From Bufo bufo (taxonomy: Eukaryota; Chordata; Amphibia; Anura; Bufonidae): a stretch of DNA of 64,000 nucleotides. Under the pieces are notes generated by a model. That model saw only the letters and a program-made list of their open reading frames with translations. It searched no databases and was not told the DNA's origin. The stretch covers positions 185,189,921 through 185,253,920 of the forward strand of contig NC_053393.1 in NCBI RefSeq assembly GCF_905171765.1, read 5' to 3'. This document shows positions 44,821 to 54,339 of the stretch, piece by piece; positions within the stretch are counted from its first letter, which is position 1, and each line of letters opens with the position of its first letter. Both the position numbers and the translations under genes were made by a program.

Positions 44821-45348
44821 TGTCACGGAACCATGAACCAGACGTACAACAAGAGATAAGTGAAAATGAGAAGGCTTTATTGAAAATAAAGCTGTAAATC
44901 AAAAGTCCAAACGGATGGTGAAACCGAGCAGAGTCTTTGCGAAGCCAGAGGTCAGGAACCAGAAGGGTAGTCAGACGAAGCCAGGATCAGGAACCAGCAG
45001 GGTAGTCAGACGAAGCCAGGATCAGGAACCAGCAGGGTAGTCAGACGAAGCCAGGATCAGGAACCAGCAGGGTAGTCAGACGAAGCCAGGATCAGGAACC
45101 AGAAGGGTAGTCAGACGAAGCCAGGATCAGGAACCAGAAGCAGCAGCAGTCTTAGAAGCATGTGAACACAAGAGGACCAAGCAAGGAACTGAAGCCACAG
45201 ACCTCCTATATATATATGAGCTAGGCATCCAGCTCCTCCCAGGGGAAGGAGGAGCCGCAGGGTGGAAGGCTACAAGAAACCCAGAATCCAAGATGGCCGC
45301 CAGCACATGTCAAACGAAGGAGAGCAGCAAGCAGGTAAGACCATGATA
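44821..45348 (-). repeat. 5' LTR of the chromovirus, with TATA box
   Basis: 528 bp. On the reverse strand CATATATATATAGG (complement of 45207-45219) is a TATA box, and GCTTGGTCCT starts about 30-35 nt downstream. The outermost bases read TATC instead of TGTC, one of two differences from the 3' LTR. Confidence 0.95.
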
Positions 45349-45950
45349 GTCAGCCATCAGACCCCAGCTCACAGGCGCAGCCCCAATGCCTCAGATCAGA
45401 CCCCCATGTCAGCCATCAGACCCCAGCTCACAGGCACAGCCCCAATGCCTCAGATCAGACCCCCATGTCAGCCATCAGACCCCAGCTCACAGGCACAGCC
45501 CCAATGCCTCAGATCAGACCCCCATGTCAGCCATCAGACCCCAGCTCGCAGGCACAGCCCCAATGCCTCAGATCAGACCCCCATGTCAGCCATCAGACCC
45601 CAGCTCGCAGGCACAGCCCCAATGCCTCAGATCAGACCCCCATGTCAGCCATCAGACCCCAGCTCACAAGCACAGCCCCAATGCCTCAGATCAGACCCCC
45701 ATATCAGCCATCAGACCCCAGCTCGCAGGCACAGCCCCAATGCCTCAGATCAGACCCCCATGTCAGCCATCAGACCCCAGCTCACAGGCACAGCCCCAAT
45801 GCCTCAGATCAGACCCCCATGTCAGCCATCAGACCCCAGCTCGCAGGCACAGCCCCAATGCCTCAGATCAGACCCCCATGTCAGCCATCAGACCCCAGCT
45901 CACAGGCACAGCCCCAATGCCTCAGATCAGACCCCCATGTCAGCCATCAG
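45349..45950. repeat. 59-bp satellite array, right part
   Basis: About ten further copies of the same 59-bp unit, ending at TCAGCCCTCCATGTC. Together with the left part this was one array of about 26 units before the chromovirus entered. The 185-290-codon ORFs across it are artefacts. Confidence 0.95.
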
Positions 45951-46059
45951 CCCTCCATGTCATATTTCTCCCCGTCCATGGCACAGACAGGCTACAGTCA
46001 TTGTCTCCGGCCCATCATGTAACCCCATCCTCACCCAGGTCACATTTCTCCCCCTCCAT

Positions 46060-46700
46060 TTGATTGCTCTGACACCTAAAGAAATTTTTTATTTTTTTTT
46101 TAAAAACCTGTTTCTCCAGACGATCTTATGCTAAAAGTCATGGTAATAGAGTCTCAAAGGTCTATAGAAGCAGGTACACTATTTTTACAAACCTTTGAGA
46201 CTCTATTAACACTACTATCAACATCAGGTCATTTAGAGAAACAGCATCTTTTTTTAATTATGTTTTTGTTTAGGTGTTAAAACATAACTTTCATTTGATT
46301 GCTGTAACACCTAAAGGAAAAATCTTTTTAAAAACCTGCTGTGTCTCTAGATGACCTTATGTTGACAGTAGTCCAGTATTACCACTGCTATCGACATAAG
46401 GTCATCTTGAGAAACAGCAGGTTTTTTATTTGATTTCCTTTAGGTGTTCAAGCAATCAAATAAGTTATGTTTTAACACCTAAAGGGAAAAAAGAATTTTA
46501 AAAACTTGCTCTTTCTCTAGGTGACCTTATATTTATAGTAGTGTTAATAGAGTCTCAAGGGTCTATAAAAGCAGTTACCCTATTTTTACAGACCTTTGAG
46601 ACTCTATTAACACTACTATAAACAGAAGGTCATCTAGAGACACAGCAGGCTTTAAACAAATCCCTTTAGGTGTTAGGGTAGATTGCAATCAAATGAACGT
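46060..46700. repeat. three consecutive long hairpins
   Basis: Blocks beginning with ACACCTAAAG and ending with CTTTAGGTGTT recur (near 46070-46280, 46295-46455 and 46480-46675). Each encloses inverted GAGTCTCAAAGGTCTAT/ATTTTTACAAACCTTTGAGAC or CCTTATGTTGACAGT/CGACATAAGGTCATC pairs. These look like tandemly arranged copies of one palindromic element. Confidence 0.75.
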
Positions 46701-47109
46701 TATGTGTCAGAAGATTAGGGTCAGAAGCAGACAAGCAGGGTTTCTTTAGCCTCTTGGCTATAAGTTTTTACATTCATAAAGCTCCACATTGAGCTTCCAG
46801 CAGCAGACAGATGCCAGGGCACTTCTGTGGTCACCTCACCTGGGCACATGGTCTTTGCTCAGCAGAGTCCTGCCATACATGCTGGGTAGATGCTAGAATG
46901 GATTTGTTAGAAGGAGGTCTGTGATGTCACTGGTCACATGCTCCTTCATGGTCACATGATCCACTGTGAGAACGCCTGCCTCCTGCTGTGTTCAGCTCCA
47001 GGGAGAAGGGGGTGTGAAAGGATGGACCAATGGCAGGGCAGCTAGCTGATACTGGCCAATCAGCAGCCTCCTGCTCCTATCTGTGGCTTAACACAAGCGC
47101 AGCTAAGAG

Positions 47110-47277
47110 TGAACACTGGCTGGGGAGGGGAGGAGAGGAGAGGAGAGGGGAGGGGAGGGGAGGAGAGGGGAGGGGAGGGGAGGGGAGGAGAGGGGAGGGG
47201 AGGGGAGGGGAGGAGAGGGGAGGGGAGGGGAGGGGAGGAGAGGGGAGGGGAGGAGAGGGGAGGAGAGGGGAGGGCGC
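47110..47277. repeat. pure polypurine GGGGA/GGAGA tract
   Basis: About 165 bases on the forward strand contain only G and A in (GGGGA)n and GGAGA units. Both strands show repeat-derived ORFs. Runs of four Gs at short, regular spacing could form G-quadruplexes or triplex DNA. Confidence 0.95.
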
Positions 47278-47539
47278 CTGGCAGCAAGTAAGTGATAAAA
47301 AAAAAAAAAGAGGTTTGTTTTTCCGCCCACCCCAGCCTCTGTGTCGGCCCGGCCCTGCTTCTGGAGACGCGCAATGTGAGTCCCACTGGCCGTGATGAAC
47401 GAACAATACTGCGGTGCACTGTTTAAGGTGAGACACTATTCATTGGGTGTGATGTTAATTGTAAAAGGCTACTATATATTTTATTGGCTCCCCCTTTTGT
47501 GGGTGGAGCTGCATGCACTTTAAATAGGTAGAGATTATC

Positions 47540-47775
47540 ACTCTGCATTAGGCTTGAAAAAGGCTGGGATACAGTCGAAACGTTGCTGCTTGATTTTATG
47601 GCATTCTTTCTGTAAAGTCTGTCCAATAAAGGATTAACTGGAGATGCTGCTGCTACCTCACTTCATTTTCTATATGGTCGACTGCTGAGGATCTGTGGTC
47701 GTGGCTTGGCTGTTGCATTACCAGTGTGGCCATTTATGTCCGTGGGTGCTGCTCTACAAACACTTTTGTCTTTAC
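47540..47775 (+). mobile_element. Penelope-like 3' tail
   Basis: GGCTTGAAAAAGGCTGGGAT followed by GTCGAAACGTTGCTGC and CCAATAAAGG is the tail motif seen also at 19640-19690 and near 58800. It may be the separated 3' end of the Penelope fragment at 37733. The Gmr1-like pol begins immediately after, near 47790. Confidence 0.55.
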
Positions 47776-47789
47776 TTGCCTAGTGGTGA

Positions 47790-50700
47790 CAGGTCGGGGC
47801 CAATTTTGTATTGCCTCTATTTTGTTCACTTGGGGTTTGATGACTCCGCGCCCAATGACCCACCCCAGGTACTTAGTCTCCTCTAACTCTATCGCACATT
47901 TATTTGGGAGTCCACTACAGCCTGCACTTTGGGTAAGTGACTTTCCCAGTCGGTGTTGTGGATGACAATATCGTCCAGGTAAGCCGAAGTGTACTGACAA
48001 TATGGACGCAGCACAATGTCCATAAGCTGTTGAAAAGTGGCAGAGGCACCATGCAAACCAAAGTGTAGGATCTTGTACTGATACAGCCCCTCAGGTCTGA
48101 TGAAGGCAGTTTTCTCTTTGGTAGCCTGCTTTAAGTGCACCTGCCAGTACCCTTTTGTGAGGTCCAAAACAGAAAAATACCGGGCTTGTCCTAAACTTTC
48201 GATAAGCTCATCCACCCGGGGCATGGGATACACATCAAATTTGGAAATCTCGTTTAGTTTACGAAAATCGGTACAGAACCGTAACATCCCATCTGTCTTG
48301 GGTGTTAAGACTATAGGACTGGCCCACTCACTTTTAGACTTCTCAATGACATCTAGTTGCAGCATTAACTGCACTTCCTCTGAGATGGCTTGTCACCGAG
48401 CCTCGGGTACCCGGTATGGTTTTAACCGGACTTTGGCCTGAGGTTCCATGACAATGTCATGCTGGACTAACGAACTCCCTGGCCTCCTGAGCCTGTTTAG
48501 AGGAGAGCCTGTCCGCAACCTTTACAGCGGCAACCGCTTCCCTTGCATCAAAGGGTCCGGAACCTCTTTCCCTAGAAAACCTGGCCGTGGGCTGTCTTTC
48601 GTAGAGGTCTCCCTATCCTTCCACGGCTTAAGCAAATTAACATGGTAGATCTGTTCTGGCTTTCCCCACCCTGGCTGGTGTACCTTTTAGTTCACATCTC
48701 CAACTTTCTCAAGTACCTCGTAGGGCCCCTGCCACCTAGCCAGGAACTTACTGTCCACGGTCGGTACCAGAACCAAAACCTGATCACCCGAGTTAAAGAT
48801 CCGGACCCGAGCCTGCCGACTATAGACCCAACTCTGGGCTCGCTGAGCTGTCTCCATATGCTCCCTAACAAGAGGCAATACTGTCTCTATCCATTCTTGC
48901 ATCTGGGTAACATATGGAGTGGGTTGTTGTTCCCATTTCTTTTTTGCTACATCCAAGATACCGCGAGTGTGTCTGCCATATAGCAGTTGAAAGGGCAAGT
49001 ACCCAGTAGAGGCATGGGGTACATCTCGCACTGCAAACATGAGATAGGGCAGAAGAAGATCCCAGTCCTTCCCATCTTTAGCCACCACCATTTTCAACAT
49101 ATTTTTTAATGTTTGGTTAAACCTTTCTACCAGACCGTCCATTTGCAGATGGTAAACGGACATCCATAGGTGTTTTATGTGCAGCAACTTAGAGAGTTCC
49201 CTCATCACCTTGGAAATAAAAGGGGTCCCCTGATCAGTCAAAACCTCTTTTGGTAGTCCTACTTAGGAAAACATCTCCATTAACTCCTTAGCTATGAGTT
49301 TGGCTGATGTATGTCGCAGTGGCACCACCTCCGGGTACCAAGTGGCATAGTTTAGGATGACTAAGATGTGTTTGTTCCCTTTGGCGAACTTCGGTATGGG
49401 GCCTATGAGATCTATAGCTATTCTGTCAAACGGTACCTCAATAATCGGGAGAGGCACTAGGGGACTACAGAAATGTGGCTGGGGGTTAGTTATCTGGCAG
49501 GTCGGGCAAGACTTACAAAACTCTTCCACCTCTCTGAATATGCTGGGCCAGTAAAACCGCTGTAGTATACAGTGTTTTCTGCAACCCTAGGTGACACCCG
49601 AGAACGTGCTGGTGGGCTAGATCTAAGATGAGTTTGCGATAAACCTTGGGGACCACCAACTGTTCAATATGCTCACCCCGTAGTTGTTTTACCCGATACA
49701 GCATACCCTGATCAACCACAAAACAGGGAAACACTGACTCGGCCCCAGGTTGTTGTGGTTCAACATCTACTATTAACACATTTTCCCAGGCTTAGGATGG
49801 GGTTGGGTCTCGATGTTGTGCAGTACCCAAATTTTCCCCGGAGACATTGAGGTCTGCCAATTCAGTACCTGCCGGAAAGTCCTCCACGTCTCCCACCATC
49901 ACACTCAGAAGGGTTGTCTACCCCTCTTCCACCGAAGTCACGGTCACCCCCACTGCTTTCCATTCGGCCTCGGGTTCCCAGGGTTGTGGTCTCTCCCCTG
50001 AGCAAGGCCACTATGCTAGGGTAACAGTAATTCTTATAGCAGGCCACAGTGCCGGGAATCCCGGGAAGTCTCTCCCTATTATGAGATCATAATATAGATT
50101 TGTGGCGACAGCCACCTTATGGGTCCATCTACTGGCCACCATAGTTAGAGACACCAGGGCGGTGGGGTAGTTTTTTAAGTCTCCATGGATGCACATCACC
50201 CCGACTTTCCAGCCAGTATACTCAGCGGACCACACCAGGGTAGCCCTTACTAGGGTCACCAGACTCTCTGAGTCCAGCAGAGCCTCCGCCGGAGTGTCTC
50301 CCACTTCCAACTGGCACAAATGATCTAGAGACTCTGGGGTACCTGTTGCACACAGCCTCCTGGCATATAGTGACTGACGGAAGCCATAGTTAGTGTCCAT
50401 GGGCTCCACCCGATGAGGACAGTCAGCCCTTACATGGCCAGGCTCCTGACACTGCCAGCAGACTATCGGAGCCAGGTCTGTCGTAGTTACATCCTGGGTG
50501 GGTTTTATCGGCTGAAATTTTAGGGCCTGGGGTGGAGATTTGCAGGGTTTGCTGACCCCCCTCCCGAAAGAACCCACCTTTAGATTCCTGGTAGCTTCAT
50601 AGCGTTCCACCAGGTCCACCATCTCAAGGGCATTGCCAGGAGACACCTGACCGATCCAATGCTGGAGAGGGTATGGCAAAGCACTTCAGAACATATTGGA

Positions 50701-51296
50701 TAACAGAAGATCCAGCATAGCAGTGGGACTCGGCACGTCAGGCTGTAGTCATTTTTGCAAGAGGTGAAGAAAGTTATAATACTGGGGTCTTGCAGGCTCA
50801 GCCGGTTTGAACCCCCACTGATGCACCTGCTGGGCCCGGACCAACACATTCACTCCCAGTCTAGCCAGAATCTCACCCTTGACTTTCTGGTAGTTGGCCG
50901 CTTGATCATCCGGCAAGTTGAAATAGACCCGCTAGGAATCTGATGCCAGGAACTGAGCGATGACCTAAGCCCACTGGTCTCGGGTAGCTTCTCCCTTGTG
51001 GCCACTTTCTCGGACATCGCCAGGTAGGTTTCGACGTCATCTGCGGGTGTCATCTTGGGGATCGCTGCACGGACTGCATTTCGGGCATTGTTGACGCTCA
51101 GGGATGCTCCTGCTGTCTGCAATGCAATCACGTGTTGTAGCAGCAGCTGGTTTGTTTCTTGCTGCTGCCTGTTAGCCTCCCGCTGTTGCATATTTGTTTC
51201 TTGCTGCTGTTTGTTAGCCTCCACGAGGGTCTTCATTACCGCCTCCATTTTGTTAAGGGTCACGGTTTGGAATTTAGCGGGTTTAATGCAAGACAC
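47790..51296 (-). pseudogene. Gmr1-like gag-PR-IN-RT (reverse strand), heavily broken
   Basis: Reverse frames in order: a Gln-rich gag start (51296-50850, QQQETNMQQREANRQQQETN), a CCHC knuckle CWQCQEPGHVRADC, a protease with LLDSES where LLDSGS is expected (50679-50011), integrase zinc-binding region (HQHVLGCHLG ... CKSCPTCQIT), the integrase core with D in AIDLIGPI, D in TDQGTPF and E in VERFNQTLK (49529-48687), a GPY motif (WQGPYEVLEKVG), then reverse transcriptase with AYLDDIVI (48374-47889). The frame breaks at least six times, so it is dead. The integrase-before-RT order is the notable point. RT stops at NWPRPVTTRQVK, where foreign DNA begins. Confidence 0.8.
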
Positions 51297-51388
51297 ACAA
51301 CCGTGCCCGGTGGGAAAAAAAACAAAACAACAACAATATTTTGGTGCTTATGCCTGCCTCTCTGCGCTTGCAAGCTTCCTCCACCAAT

Positions 51389-52609
51389 TGTGGGGATTCA
51401 CTCTGGTAGTTAGGATAAGCAGGCGCAGTACAGAGGCAAAATACAAGTTTGTAATTCAAACTTCAGTGTTTATTCACACATGGTGCCAAAAACAAAACGT
51501 CACTTTTGCAGTGTTGGTGTTACTTCACACCCAATGGCAAGTTAATTTAACCAAAAGTCACCTTGGTGGTAGTTCTGCCTCAGAAAGTCCAAATACAGGC
51601 TTTAGGCGGCCTGTTCCATTGACATACGGGTCTCAGCTTTACAGCCCAGCACAGGCCTCAGATCCCAGCACACAGACATGACTTCTGAGACCAGCTGCCT
51701 ATTTAAGGACAGCCAGGTGCTGCCAAAACCCAGACGGCACTTAAAATCCGGTATTTGACCTCACCTGGCTATGGCCTCTTTCACACTTGCGTTGTCCGGA
51801 TCCGGCGTGTACTCCACTTGCCGGAATTACACTCCGGATCCGGAAAAACGCAAGTGTACTGAAAGCATTTGAAGACGGAACCGTCTTCCAAATGCGTTCA
51901 GTGTTACTATGGCAGCCAGGACGCTATTAAAGTCCTGGTTGCCATAGTAGTAGTGGGGAGCGGGGGAGCGGTATACTTACAGTCCGTGCGGCTCCCCGGG
52001 CGCTCCAGAATGACGTCAGAGCGCCCCATGCGCATGGATGACGTGATCCATGTGATCACATGATCCATGAGCTTGGGGCGCCCTGACGTCACTCTGGAGC
52101 GCCCGGGGAGCCGCACGGACGGTAAGTACACTGCTCCCCCGCTCCCCACTACACTTTACCATGGCTGCTAGGACTTTAGCGTCCCGGCAGCCATGGTAAC
52201 CACTCTGAAAAAGCTAAATGTCGGATGCGGCAATGCGCCGAAATGACGTTTAGCTTAAGGCCGGATCCGGATCAATGCCTTTCAATGGGCATTAATTCCG
52301 GATCCGGCCTTGCGGCAAGTGTTCCGGATTTTTGGCCGGAGCAAAAAGCGCAGCATGCTGCGGTATTTTCTCCGGCCAAAAAACGTTCCGTTCCGGAACT
52401 GAAGACATCCTGATGCATCCTGAACAGATTTCTCTCCATTCAGAATGCATTAGGATAATCCTGATCAGGATTCTTCCGGCATAGAGCCCCGACGACGGAA
52501 CTCTATGCCGGAACACAACAACGCAGGTGTGAAAGAGCCCTATAAATAAGTCCAGCAGCACATGTTGGCAGGAAAATACCTGTTTTCCCAAACTAAACCT
52601 CTCACTGTG

Positions 52610-52612
<3 letters not shown>
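51389..52612 (-). repeat. 5' LTR of the reverse Gmr1-like element, with MITE inside
   Basis: Read in reverse it begins TGACACAGTGAGAGG and ends CCCCACA, with ATTGGTGGAGGAAGC (a primer-binding-type sequence) next inward. It matches 35713-36172 except for the MITE at 51773-52540. Confidence 0.75.
51773..52540. mobile_element. PIF/Harbinger-like MITE inside an LTR (TAT duplication)
   Basis: Ends are GGCCTCTTTCACACTTGCG and, in reverse, GGGCTCTTTCACACCTGCG, with TAT outside both. The sister LTR at 35713-36172 has the uninterrupted site (GGCTGTAAATCAGCCC), so the 768-bp size and 3-bp duplication are directly shown. An inner palindrome (GCGCCCGGGGAGCC) is visible. Confidence 0.8.

Positions 52613-52640
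<28 letters not shown>
52613..52640. repeat. (TA)14 spacer between two head-to-head LTR elements
   Basis: Only 28 bp of TA separate the 5' LTR of the reverse element from the 5' LTR of the forward element. Confidence 0.9.
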
Positions 52641-53112
52641 TGTGGTAAGGTGAACAGAAAAGTGTATGGTAAAGTCCTGGAAGGGGTGTATATCACACCC
52701 AGCTTCCTCAACTGGGTGAGGTGAATAAAATCCAGGACAGGTTTTCCCCTAGCCTGAGGCATCAAGGGGAAATAAAGCACAGTCCAGGCTGTCAGTCTGG
52801 AGAGAGGAATGCCTGGAGAAAACCTGGGAAGCTGGCTGACCTGCTGGCTAGAGAAGCCGAGTTCTCTGTGTGACCTGTGTTTAATAGGTGAGCTAGGATC
52901 TTCACTGTATTAGCCAGGGCCCAGTCGGGCAGGTGTTTATTTCAGTTTGGTTTATGTTTTGTGGTGCTGGACCTTCACCTTACCCAGTGAATTATAACTG
53001 GGGTTGCCTGTATTGCCGGAGTGTGATAAATAAAGCAGCATTTGGACTTTAACCCTGTGGTCTGCAAGAGAATCTGTCATCGCCGCCCAGCCTGAGAGCG
53101 TAACCCCTTACA
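52641..53112 (+). repeat. 5' LTR of the forward Gmr1-like element
   Basis: 472 bp, TG...CA ends (TGTGGTAAGG ... CCCCTTACA). It contains AATAAAGC motifs. It lacks a 26-nt hairpin present in its partner LTR. Confidence 0.85.
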
Positions 53113-53179
53113 ATTGGTGTCGGATGCGGGCAAGCGTCCCTGCTGAAAAAGGCAACAGTCGGTTGCAAAGGGCAACGGC

Positions 53180-54300
53180 GTGACAGTAAATGATTTAATG
53201 TCCTGGGTGAAAGATGCTGCAGCTTTGCAAATTTCACCCAATACCATGGAGGAAATGATGAAGAAGCTGGTTCAGGCTAACCTAAGGCAACAACAGGCCA
53301 TGGAGCAACAGCAGAGGTTGCATGCAGAGGATAAAAAGAGACATGAAGAAGCCTTACGTGTCCAACAACAGGCTAATGCGCAGCAACAACAGGCTATAGC
53401 GCAGCAACAACAGGCCATGGCACAGCAGCAGGAAACTAATCGTTTGTTGATGGAGCATATTGCTGCAATAAGAGAGACTGCTGTAACTCCAGCCCCCCAG
53501 AGACTTTGAATGTGAGGAGGGTTGTGCAGCGGGCCTTGCAAAAACTGACACTTGATGATGATGATATCGAGGCCTACCTGACTGCTGCCAATAGCAGAGT
53601 GGGCAGAGGTCCTTGCGCCCTTTTTGTCCGGCGAACCACAAAAGGCCTACTATGACCTCAGGGAGCAGGATGTCCGGGACTATGGCAAATTAAAAAATGG
53701 AGATCCTGGCTCGTTTGGGCGTTACATCAGCGGTTCGTGCCCGGAGGGTCCACACGTGGAGCTACACCATGGAGAAGCCTGCCCGATCTCAGATGTTTGA
53801 CCTCCTCCATCTTGTACGGTAGTGGCTAGAACCTGAGACTTCTACACCAGACCAGATTGTGGAGAAAGTAATGGTGGATCACTACTTTAGTGCCCTCCCA
53901 GCGGAGCTGCAACGGTTGGTCGGACATGGAGACCCCAAAACTGTGGATCAGCTCGTAAACCTGGTGGAAAGGTTCCTGCCGACTGAGGACTACCTCCGTG
54001 ATGTCCCTACCACACCAACACCTCCCCGGAGTGCCCGACCTGTGTCATCTGTGGGTAAGAGAGTTCCGGTTGTTGGGGGTGTGTGGAAGGGTGCAAGAGA
54101 GAATAAGGCTCTAGAGGTTGGGCGTGGGCCTAAGGCTGAGTCTCCCAGGCAGTCCGGACCCGGAGAGGTTTTCTCACCTAGAAGACCTGGGGCGACCCAG
54201 TGCTGAAGGTGCCGTGAGTGGGGACACATTGCTGCCTATTGCCCTCTGACCTCAGAGCCCATGGAGTGTGCCGGGAGCCGGAGACAGTCGCTGTCTGCGG
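53180..54300 (+). pseudogene. Gmr1-like gag, frameshifted
   Basis: The first frame (53180-53509) is a Gln-rich coiled-coil-like region starting VNDLMSWVKDAAALQISPN. After stops and frameshifts, 53859-54206 gives a helical capsid segment (MVDHYFSALPAELQRLV ... LVNLVERFLP, similar to a SCAN-type fold). The CCHC zinc knuckle near 54200-54242 reads C, stop, R, C, then REWGHIAAYC: the knuckle residues are kept but a TGA lies inside it. Gag cannot be made whole. Confidence 0.75.
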
Positions 54301-54339
54301 TGCCAGTGTGTGCGGCCTCCCCAGGACTAGAGACTGAGC

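Larger units (their letters stand above)
39937..45348 (-). mobile_element. complete chromovirus-type Ty3/gypsy element, very young
   Basis: Both LTRs are 528 bp and differ at two sites. GTCAG occurs directly outside both ends (39932-39936, 45349-45353), a 5-bp target duplication inside the 59-bp satellite. A single reverse-strand ORF of 1443 codons carries gag and pol. A short primer-binding site lies between the 5' LTR and ATG, and a polypurine tract (GAGGGGGAGG on the reverse strand) adjoins the 3' LTR at 40466-40477. This is the only element in the window with no visible lesion in its protein. Confidence 0.95.
35713..52612 (-). mobile_element. Gmr1-like Ty3/gypsy element, reverse strand, split by ~11-kb insertion
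   Basis: LTRs of the same family lie at 35713-36172 (460 bp) and 51389-52612 (1224 bp, or about 457 bp after removing a 768-bp MITE). Both read GTGGGGATTC at one edge and CTCTCACTGTGT near the other. Between them, reverse-strand pol is in two parts: gag to RT at 51296-47790 and the RNase H end at 36606-36175. Integrase precedes reverse transcriptase, the order reported for the Gmr1 group. The sequence between 36607 and 47790 is later DNA, and about 60 RT codons at the breakpoint are missing. Confidence 0.8.

Noticed and set aside
47060..47436. Ser/Pro/Leu-rich and Gly/Glu/Arg-rich ORFs on both strands
   Set aside because: All derive from the purine-only GGGGA tract.
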